The translations under genes were made by a program, and so were the position numbers. From contig NW_008246081.1 of the NCBI RefSeq assembly GCF_000281045.1, forward strand, positions 298,129 to 362,128: a stretch of 64,000 nt of DNA, given 5' to 3'. Position 1 is the first letter of the stretch. Every line of letters starts with the position of its first letter. The notes beneath the pieces are model-generated. The model was given only the letters and a program-made list of their open reading frames with translations. It ran no database searches and was not told where the DNA came from. This DNA comes from Saprolegnia diclina VS20. Its lineage: Eukaryota; Oomycota; Saprolegniomycetes; Saprolegniales; Saprolegniaceae. This document shows, in pieces, positions 1-8,338 of the stretch.

Positions 1-1104
1 GTTCCCAAACGGCCCAGCGTCCAGGCCCTGCGTGAGGTCGAACGGCGTGCCCTCGTAGTGGTCCCGGAGCAGCGTCATGACATCTTTGGCCGAGATCTTC
101 TTGTCCGGACGGACCGAGAACGGGTACGTTGGCAGCGTCGGGTGGTACGCGTGCTCGGGCTCTAGCTGCAACGACGGCGCAAAGACGTCAAAGATGCGCC
201 AGAGGCGGCGCCCGACGTACAGCGGAAGAAGCGGACTTGACGGCTTCTCATAGCCGTACGCTGCCGTAAAGTCGAATGGTCCGTGCTTGGGGTGCCACCA
301 GCCCATCTCCTTTGCGAACGAGTGGACGTTCGCCGAGGCAAGGTACGTCGTCGGGTCACTCAGGTCCATTTGACGAATCACAAAGCCGTTGGCGATCGCT
401 GCAATGTGGTCGTCGGGCACGCGCTGAGCGGCCCAGACCGCGCTCGCGTTCTTCGGGCCCGTGAGCACATGGAAGAGCCAGACCTCGCCGTACTTGTCGC
501 CCACTGCAACCGACTCGGCCGAGCTCATGAAAGCGGGGTGCGTGAGGTTGCCGTTGAAGTCGTTGTAAAAGCCATGCGCCACTGCGAGGTCGCCCATGGT
601 TTGGACGGCGCAGCGTGCGCTGTCGCAGCGCTCGAGCGCGATCTTGGTGAGCTCGTTGATCGTAAAGAGGTTGTAGCCGCCGGGCTGGCCGAGGGCCCAG
701 CCGACCGTCTTGGCCGCGCACGTGCTCTCGCCCATGCTCAGTTGCACCTCGTTGATGAGCGCGTAGTCAATGTCAAAGTACGCGTACGTCTTGTTGACGT
801 GGGGCACGGCGCCGACGGGCGTCGTGAGGATCTGGCCGTCCACGGGTGAGTAGTGAAGGCCGCGGTCGTTCGTGACAAAGCGCGGGTAGCCCGGGCGCGA
901 CGAAGCAAATACGCCGCGGCTGGCGCCGTCAGCGTGCTCCATGGCCGGCACGCGCACGATGCGCAGGTCGATGGCACCGAACCCCGTGTCTTCGGTGTGC
1001 GAGACAAGCACGGAGCCGTCGACGGTTGCGCCTTTCCCGGCGACGATGACGGTGCACGCCGTGACGCTGGAGGCGACGAGCGCGAGGATGTGGGCGAGAC
1101 GCAT
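1..1104 (-). CDS. Secreted C69-family dipeptidase, copy A (3' end outside window)
   Basis: The uninterrupted frame starts at the ATG ending at 1104 and stays open to the window edge (368 residues, no intron). Residues 1-16 are a signal peptide. The next residue is Cys17, the expected N-terminal nucleophile of peptidase family C69 (PepD-like Ntn hydrolases), which is exposed by removal of the leader. Further family landmarks are the SHTEDTG block near residue 40, VPDDH near 240, and the distal stretch PDKKISAKDVMTLLRDHYEG followed by TPFDLT and GPFGN. The likely role is hydrolysis of dipeptides in the secretory pathway or outside the cell. It is transcribed away from the FYVE-C2 gene across a shared 526-bp promoter. 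A second copy, cut by the assembly gap, lies at 5166-5632; it differs by a few substitutions (for example HYS versus HYA before PVDGQ). Confidence 0.9.
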   Translation of the reverse strand, partial: MRLAHILALVASSVTACTVIVAGKGATVDGSVLVSHTEDTGFGAIDLRIVRVPAMEHADGASRGVFASSRPGYPRFVTNDRGLHYSPVDGQILTTPVGAVPHVNKTYAYFDIDYALINEVQLSMGESTCAAKTVGWALGQPGGYNLFTINELTKIALERCDSARCAVQTMGDLAVAHGFYNDFNGNLTHPAFMSSAESVAVGDKYGEVWLFHVLTGPKNASAVWAAQRVPDDHIAAIANGFVIRQMDLSDPTTYLASANVHSFAKEMGWWHPKHGPFDFTAAYGYEKPSSPLLPLYVGRRLWRIFDVFAPSLQLEPEHAYHPTLPTYPFSVRPDKKISAKDVMTLLRDHYEGTPFDLTQGLDAGPFGN

Positions 1105-1630
1105 GGGAATGCCAAATGACTCGAACTCCAGGATGCCTCCGAGGTGCAGTTGAAGTCATGGCCACCTTGAAGCAACCACCTCGAGATCCAAATCGAGTGT
1201 GCAAACGCCTCGCGTTTCATTGGCGGAGACGCGGTCGCATGTCCAACGAAGTGGCTTCATTGGCTACAAAGACAGGATTTTGTCCAATGATGTCACGACG
1301 TTGAAAGAGTGATTTCGCCGTTCAACTTCCAAAGGGGGTGGGCTAGGCACCCCTTTTATATAGAAAAGAGACACGACACACTGTAGGCCTACCCAAAGCT
1401 CGGGCGGTCCTGCACACTACAACGATAGCGATGTATTGTTTTGACAAGATCATGCATGCGATAATGCGCTGGTACTGCGCGTGGTCGACTGCTAACGTCA
1501 CGGGTCGACCTCGGTGCTTTCGGTGGTAACACAAAGGGGAGTGTGAAAACACCCCCTTTTCGTAAACTGTCTGAAGTCTCGGCTGCTTTTTTATTCTTTG
1601 ACGACGAATCTTGAGAAGCGGCAATAGGCG
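1105..1630. promoter_or_regulatory. Divergent promoter, C69 dipeptidase / FYVE-C2 protein (copy A)
   Basis: No gene is seen here. It separates two divergent start codons (1104 on minus, 1631 on plus). CCAAT-type boxes lie at 1219-1223 and 1259-1263 (ATTGG) and 1284-1288 (CCAAT), and a TATATAG stretch lies near 1357. Copy B (5633-6157) keeps all three boxes but differs at several bases around 1400-1440 and lacks one G of a short G run. That is where most substitutions between the copies sit. Confidence 0.6.
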
Positions 1631-3635
1631 ATGGCAGCACTCTTTGGGCCGCTGCCGTCCGTGAACCGCGACGCGTTCCGCTGGATCCCGGACAAGGAGG
1701 CCGAGAAGTGCATGAACTGCAACTCCGAGTTCACAGTCTTCAACCGCAAGGTACGTGCTCGCCAGCATCCCACGCGACCTCATGCACGCGCAGCACCACT
1801 GCCGCCGCTGCGGCCACGTCGTGTGCAAGAACTGCTCACCCAACATTCGCCGCGTATCGCCACAAGACCCATTCGTACGAAGCAACATTGATCGCGGTGC
1901 ATTGGCTCATACGCGTGTGTCTGCGTAGCCCGTGCGCGTCTGCAACCCGTGCTACACGGCCGTCGACGAGCACTTCACATCGCTCGAGTGGTCGGGCCAC
2001 ACGACGACCGAGGTACTGTGCCCATCCATCTTGCATGTGGCACTCATGGTCGCGTCACTGGACCTTAGGCAGAGCGCAGCCCTGACCCCGTCGCGAACGG
2101 TCGCGTGCACATTGGGCAGCTGTACGTCAAGGTCGTTGAAGCCATCGGCCTTCCGTCAACCGACTCGATCGCCAACTCAATCACAAGCGATCCGTTTGTC
2201 AAGGTCATTCTCACTGGTCGCTGGTCCCACGGACAGGTAGGACCTCGTGTTTTGCGAAATCATCTCACGACGGTCGCAGGAGTGGGGCACCGACTTGCAG
2301 TCGATTCGACTCACGAAGCGCAAGTCGCGCACGCTCAACCCGCGCTGGCACGAGACCTTTGTCTTCAACGTCTGCGCGCCGGGTGCCGAGCTCGTCCTCG
2401 AGGTCTACAACAGCGGACAACTCGGGCAGCCCACAAAGCTCGGACAGGCGGTCGTGCCGCTGAGCATCCTCATGGACCAGCGCCGGCACAACAAGTGGCT
2501 CGACTTGCTTCTGCCTCAGGGACTGTACCGCGAAGGCCTCAACAACGACGCGCGCGCGGGCCGCATTCACGTTCTGTTGCACTACAAGTTTGCGCGCGCC
2601 GCCGAGTTTGTCTCGCATTTCGCGCCCGAGCAGCCGTACGAAGCGCCGTGGCCCGCGTTCAAGGCAGCGACGCTCTACTCGAACTTTTGGCTGCTCCTCG
2701 ACGACCTCTGGCCGTACCTCGAGGTGCTCTGGGCCATCTCGCCGACGCTCAACTGGGAGCACCCGAGCAGAACGTGCTTTTGGCTCGCCCTCGTCGTCTG
2801 GATGTGCGTCTACATACGGTGGGTGCCCGTGCTACTGCACCTCTTCCTCATCGGCCTCGTGCTGCGCAACCACTTTGACATGACGGTCAAGATCCAGCCA
2901 TCGGAAGCTCCGATCTCGTCGGTCGTGACCCCGCCCAGCTTTAACACAGCGCCGAGCCTCGAGCCGAGCAGCAGCAGCAGCAACCTCCTCGACGGCCAAG
3001 CGCGCGTGTACAACTTGCCCCAGGGCTTTCACCACATCACGGACAAGATGACGCGCCTCACGACGGACGCCGAGACGCGGCACACGCTGCAGAACGTCCA
3101 GAACAACATGGCGTGGTGGTCGGGCGTCATCAAGTCGATCGAGCTTTTGTTTTCGTGGGAGGACTTTTTCTACACGGGGTATGTGCTCATCGGGCTCATC
3201 GTCAGCTGCATCTTGCACGTTGTGATCCCCAACCAGTACTTATTGCTGCTGGTCGTCCTCTGGCTCTTTGTGCGTTGGACGGTCCCGTACATCACGCTCA
3301 GCCGGTGGCTCTACGGCGTCAAGCAAGGGATTCGGTCGCTTCTGCACCAGCACCGCCTCCTCTCGATGCACGAGCAGAAGGGCCTCATGGACCGCGACTC
3401 GACCAGCAGCACCAACTCGGGCCCGCCGTCCATCAACGTCATGGACCTCAATGGGAAGAGCTCCATCAACAACGCATCGAACCCACGCGGCCGCATCCAG
3501 AGCATCAGCCACCGCAACAAGAGCGTCTCGAAGCGAGAACTCATGATTGGCGCCGCCGCCGCCGAGCTCTCCAAGCGCATAGCGGCCGAGAGCAGCGGAG
3601 GTGGTAGCGGCAACTTTTCGTCCCTCGACGACTAA
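1631..3635 (+). CDS. FYVE-C2-membrane protein, copy A
   Basis: Five exons (1631-1750, 1794-1874, 1929-2012, 2069-2236, 2280-3635) encode 602 residues; introns are 43, 54, 56 and 43 nt and all in phase 0. An N-terminal FYVE zinc finger has all eight zinc cysteines (27, 30, 43, 46, 51, 54, 72, 75) and the PI3P-binding block HHCRRCGHVVC, whose codons are split by intron 1. A C2 domain follows (about 107-230); loop 3 lacks the usual aspartates, so Ca2+-independent membrane binding is possible. The C-terminal part has two hydrophobic hairpins (about 317-350 and 460-500), like the C-terminal anchor of MCTP/C2 proteins, and ends in a Ser-rich tail. Inferred role: an endosomal PI3P-dependent tether or membrane-shaping protein. 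The copy at 6158-8162 appears identical in protein sequence. Confidence 0.85.
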
Positions 3636-3811
3636 CGTTTTCTACTAACTTTGTAAAAACTATCTGAATCAAGTCAATCGTCGTCTCTCGTGGGACATGT
3701 TGTTTTCGCCAAGTACTGCCGTGCGCCTGTCGTGTCTTGAACGACGTGAAAATGAATTCGCGTGCAAAAATTCTGGATTCGAGTTCGTTTATGCATAGAT
3801 TGATGGAGCTC

Positions 3812-4762
3812 TTAGACGCCCGTGGTTGTGAACGGGTGCATCTCGACGTCGGAGAGCGTAAAACGCTCCTCTTCCTTCTCAACGAGGAGGTTGCGGACCA
3901 AGTGAGCGGCGTTCTCCGACATGGTGGCCGGGATCTCAACAGGGAGGATGACGTAGTCGACCTTCGACGGTGTCGGTGCGTTCGTGGCGTCGTAGCGGGG
4001 TGGGCCATGGCCGTCCATGAGCAACGTGTACAACACGATGCCGAGGCCCCAGAGATCCACCTAATCGACTGCATGAGCAAATGAGCAACAAAAGTGACGC
4101 ACGCACGGAAGTCCAGTGGGGCTTTCCTTCCAGTTTCTCAGGCGCGGAGTACAGGTTGCGGTTGTCGTTCGAGAGACGACCTCCTTTTGTGTTGCAGGCC
4201 GAGAACCCGAAGTCGGTAATTTTGACCACGTCCTATACAAGCAAAATATGAGAATGGAACAAATCAAACGCAGCCGGACGTTGTGGTCCAGAAGGATATT
4301 CTCCACACGGAGGTGGCGGTGGAGCACGCCCTTGCCGTGGATAGAGGTAAGCCCGCGCACGAGCTGGCGGATGATGCTGGCCACGCGAAATGTCGAAAAC
4401 GCGCCGTTGGACTGGAGCAGCGCGTTGAGGAGGTTGCCCTTGGCGCAGAGCTCTTGGACGATGTACACCCGGCCCTTGTGCGTGAACCAGTTGTATGCCG
4501 CCACGATGTGGGCGCACCGGATGCGGATTTGGGATTCACCCTCCCGGCGGAAGTTGATTGCTTGGCGCACGTCCTTGAGTGCGTCCAGCGGGATGGCCTT
4601 GACAGCCACGATAGTGTTGGACGGCACGTGCACCGCCGCGCGGACAACGCAGCTCTTACCGCAGTCGAGCTCCTTGACAAATCGAAAATCTTCAAACGTC
4701 GTGGTGCTCACGAGCGTACTGAAGCCGCTCGACCAGTCCCCCGACACACGAGCGTTGCTGGG
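3812..4762 (-). pseudogene. Aurora-like kinase, 5'-truncated duplicate (copy A)
   Basis: Exons 3812-4060, 4107-4232 and 4280 to about 4762 encode the complete kinase domain and C-terminus found in copy B (8339-10442). All eight upstream exons of copy B are missing. Homology stops at about 4757 within what is exon 9 of copy B, and the sequence beyond it is unrelated. No convincing ATG in frame leads into the domain; the frame stays open into low-complexity sequence to about 4840. Coding differences from copy B near the break include WSSG/WPSG and KELDCG/KDLDCG. The invariant HRD motif is HRH here too. This may be a duplicate that lost its start, a fused gene with a start in the gap, or an assembly artefact. 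Confidence 0.7.
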
Positions 4763-5065
4763 AAATCCCGTTATGGGCAGGGCAGCGAGGACGACGGCGA
4801 CGCCGAGCACTGGGCGATGGGCGCTTGGACCCAAGCGGGGACAAGGACCGCTGGCGCGGCCACGGCGCTTGCTGCCGCTCCCCGCTGTGTCTTGCAGAAC
4901 ATTCTTGACTGGATCCTTGCCACCTAGCTTGACGTGTCACGCTCACATTGCAAAGAAAAGGCGCGTACGGTGGCGTCGCGCGTGATGGCGCGGGTCGACG
5001 TTGTCGACAGCGGTGCCAGTCGCTTGTTCACCAATGGGTGGAGTCCTTGCGTGCCTTCTATAGAC
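4758..5065. other. Unique sequence between duplication unit A and the gap
   Basis: These 308 bases are not shared with unit B. On minus, a frame continuous with the truncated kinase stays open for roughly 25 codons, but I see no start codon, domain or splice pattern to support it. On plus, an ATG at 4984 opens a frame that runs into the Ns. The stretch could be the 5' edge of another gene or a join created during assembly. Confidence 0.5.
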
Positions 5066-5165
5066 NNNNNNNNNNNNNNNNNNNNNNNNNNNNNNNNNNN
5101 NNNNNNNNNNNNNNNNNNNNNNNNNNNNNNNNNNNNNNNNNNNNNNNNNNNNNNNNNNNNNNNNN
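5066..5165. other. Assembly gap of 100 N
   Basis: Exactly 100 unknown bases, the size conventionally used for a gap of unknown length. It truncates the second C69 dipeptidase and removes the left boundary of duplication unit B. Any ORF translated through it is not real. Confidence 0.99.
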
Positions 5166-5632
5166 GCGATCTTGGTGAGCTCGTTGATCGTAAAAAGGTT
5201 GTAGCCGCCGGGCTGGCCGAGGGCCCAGCCGACCGTCTTGGCCGCGCACGTGCTCTCGCCCATGCTCAGTTGCACCTCGTTGATGAGCGCGTAGTCAATG
5301 TCAAAGTACGCGTACGTCTTGTTGACGTGGGGCACGGCGCCGACGGGCGTCGTGAGGCTCTGGCCGTCCACCGGCGCGTAGTGCGGGCCGCGGTCGTTCG
5401 TGACAAAGCGCGGGTAGCCCGGGCGCGACGAAGCAAATACGCCGCGGCTGGCGCCGTCAGCGTGCTCCATGGCCGGCACGCGCACGATGCGCAGGTCGAT
5501 GGCACCGAACCCCGTGTCTTCGGTGTGCGAGACAAGCACGGAGCCGTCGACGGTTGCGCCTTTCCCGGCGACGATGACGGTGCACGCCGTGACGCTGGAG
5601 GCGACGAGCGCGAGGATGTGGGCGAGACGCAT
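5166..5632 (-). CDS. Secreted C69-family dipeptidase, copy B (truncated by gap)
   Basis: The first 155 codons of a second C69 dipeptidase, starting at the ATG ending at 5632: signal peptide, Cys17, SHTEDTG, and onward to ELTKI, where the assembly gap interrupts it. It matches copy A (1-1104) except for a few codons, for example RGPHYAPVDGQSL against RGLHYSPVDGQIL. Those changes are compatible with a functional protein, so nothing visible marks it as decayed. Whether the rest of the gene exists in the gap cannot be told from this window. Confidence 0.85.
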
Positions 5633-6157
5633 GGGAATGCCAAATGACTCGAACTCAAGGATGCCTCCGAGGTGCAGTTGAAGTCATGGCCACCTTGAAG
5701 CAACCACCTCGAGATCCAAATCGAGTGTGCAAACGCCTCGCGTTTCATTGGCGGAGACGCGGTCGCATGTCCAACGAAGTGGCTTCATTGGCTACAAAGA
5801 CAGGATTTTGTCCAATGATGTCACGACGTTGAAAGAGTGATTTCGCCGTTCAACTTCCAAAGGGGGTGGGCTAGGCACCCCTTTTATATAGAAAAGAGAC
5901 ACGACACACTGTAGGCCTACCCAATGCTCGTGCGGTCCTGCACACTACATCGATAGCGGTGTATTGTTTTGACGAGATCATGCATGCGATAATGCGCTGG
6001 TACTGCGCGTGGTCGACTGCTAACGTCACGTGTCGACCTCGGTGCTTTCGGTGGTAACACAAAGGGAGTGTGAAAACACCCCCTTTTCGTAAACTGTCTG
6101 AAGTCTCGGCTGCTTTTTTATTCTTTGACGACGAATCTTGAGAAGCGGCAATAGGCG
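5633..6157. promoter_or_regulatory. Divergent promoter, C69 dipeptidase / FYVE-C2 protein (copy B)
   Basis: Counterpart of 1105-1630. The three CCAAT/ATTGG boxes are conserved (near 5747, 5787 and 5812). Substitutions lie mainly at 5925-6070, together with loss of one G near 6066. No other feature is visible. Confidence 0.55.
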
Positions 6158-8162
6158 ATGGCAGCACTCTTTGGGCCGCTGCCGTCCGTGAACCGCGACG
6201 CGTTCCGCTGGATCCCGGACAAGGAGGCCGAGAAGTGCATGAACTGCAACTCCGAGTTCACAGTCTTCAACCGCAAGGTACGTGCTCGCCAGCATCCCAC
6301 GCGACCTCATGCACGCGCAGCACCACTGCCGCCGCTGCGGCCACGTCGTGTGCAAGAACTGCTCACCCAACATTCGCCGCGTATCGCCACAAGACCCATT
6401 CGTACGAAGCACCATCGATCGCGGTGCATTGGCTCATACGCGTGTGTCTGCGTAGCCCGTGCGCGTCTGCAACCCGTGCTACACGGCCGTCGACGAGCAC
6501 TTCACATCGCTCGAGTGGTCGGGCCACACGACGACCGAGGTACTGTGCCCATCCATCTTGCATGTGGCACTCATGGTCGCGTCACTGGACCTTAGGCAGA
6601 GCGCAGCCCCGACCCCGTCGCGAACGGTCGCGTGCACATTGGGCAGCTGTACGTCAAGGTCGTTGAAGCCATCGGCCTTCCGTCAACCGACTCGATCGCC
6701 AACTCAATCACAAGCGATCCGTTTGTCAAGGTCATTCTCACTGGTCGCTGGTCCCACGGACAGGTAGGACCTCGTGTTTTGCGAAATCATCTCACGACGG
6801 TCGCAGGAGTGGGGCACCGACTTGCAGTCGATTCGACTCACGAAGCGCAAGTCGCGCACGCTCAACCCGCGCTGGCACGAGACCTTTGTCTTCAACGTCT
6901 GCGCGCCGGGTGCCGAGCTCGTCCTCGAGGTCTACAACAGCGGACAACTCGGGCAGCCCACAAAGCTCGGACAGGCGGTCGTGCCGCTGAGCATCCTCAT
7001 GGACCAGCGCCGGCACAACAAGTGGCTCGACTTGCTTCTGCCTCAGGGACTGTACCGCGAAGGCCTCAACAACGACGCGCGCGCGGGCCGCATTCACGTT
7101 CTGTTGCACTACAAGTTTGCGCGCGCCGCCGAGTTTGTCTCGCATTTCGCGCCCGAGCAGCCGTACGAAGCGCCGTGGCCCGCGTTCAAGGCAGCGACGC
7201 TCTACTCGAACTTTTGGCTGCTCCTCGACGACCTCTGGCCGTACCTCGAGGTGCTCTGGGCCATCTCGCCGACGCTCAACTGGGAGCACCCGAGCAGAAC
7301 GTGCTTTTGGCTCGCCCTCGTCGTCTGGATGTGCGTCTACATACGGTGGGTGCCCGTGCTACTGCACCTCTTCCTCATCGGCCTCGTGCTGCGCAACCAC
7401 TTTGACATGACGGTCAAGATCCAGCCATCGGAAGCTCCGATCTCGTCGGTCGTGACCCCGCCCAGCTTTAACACAGCGCCGAGCCTCGAGCCGAGCAGCA
7501 GCAGCAGCAACCTCCTCGACGGCCAAGCGCGCGTGTACAACTTGCCCCAGGGCTTTCACCACATCACGGACAAGATGACGCGCCTCACGACGGACGCCGA
7601 GACGCGGCACACGCTGCAGAACGTCCAGAACAACATGGCGTGGTGGTCGGGCGTCATCAAGTCGATCGAGCTTTTGTTTTCGTGGGAGGACTTTTTCTAC
7701 ACGGGGTATGTGCTCATCGGGCTCATCGTCAGCTGCATCTTGCACGTTGTGATCCCCAACCAGTACTTATTGCTGCTGGTCGTCCTCTGGCTCTTTGTGC
7801 GTTGGACGGTCCCGTACATCACGCTCAGCCGGTGGCTCTACGGCGTCAAGCAAGGGATTCGGTCGCTTTTGCACCAGCACCGCCTCCTCTCGATGCACGA
7901 GCAGAAGGGCCTCATGGACCGCGACTCGACCAGCAGCACCAACTCGGGCCCGCCGTCCATCAACGTCATGGACCTCAATGGGAAGAGCTCCATCAACAAC
8001 GCATCGAACCCACGCGGCCGCATCCAGAGCATCAGCCACCGCAACAAGAGCGTCTCGAAGCGAGAACTCATGATTGGCGCCGCCGCCGCCGAGCTCTCCA
8101 AGCGCATAGCGGCCGAGAGCAGCGGAGGTGGTAGCGGCAACTTTTCGTCCCTCGACGACTAA
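6158..8162 (+). CDS. FYVE-C2-membrane protein, copy B
   Basis: Exons 6158-6277, 6321-6401, 6456-6539, 6596-6763 and 6807-8162, the same structure as copy A. The predicted 602-residue protein appears identical. The base changes I can find between copies are synonymous (a CCC/CCT proline at the start of exon 4, and CTT/TTT-type third-base changes) or intronic (two bases in intron 2). The domains are those of copy A: FYVE finger (Cys 27-75), C2 (about 107-230), two C-terminal membrane hairpins and a Ser-rich tail. Convergent with the kinase gene at 8339; the 176-bp spacer holds no other feature. Confidence 0.85.
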
Positions 8163-8338
8163 CGTTTTCTACTAACTTTGTAAAAACTATCTGAATCAAG
8201 TCAATCGTCGTCTCTCGTGGGACATGTTGTTTTCGCCAAGTACTGCCGTGCGCCTGTCGTGTCTTGAACGACGTGAAAATGAATTCGCGTGCAAAAATTC
8301 TGGATTCGAGTTCGTTTATGCATAGATTGATGGAGCTC

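Larger units (their letters stand above)
1..4757. repeat. Direct tandem duplication, unit A
   Basis: From 638 to about 4757 this unit matches 5166-9284 almost base for base, at a constant offset of 4528 (4527 after a one-base deletion near 6066 in unit B). Visible differences are single bases, concentrated in intergenic or intronic sequence, plus a few coding changes in the peptidase and kinase. Positions 1-637 have no visible partner because the assembly gap falls there in unit B. The right boundary is sharp: both copies share cacacgagcgttg, then diverge. Confidence 0.9.

Noticed and set aside
4943-5632. Protein reading through the N gap
   Set aside because: The middle is unknown sequence; only codons above 5165 (minus) are real.
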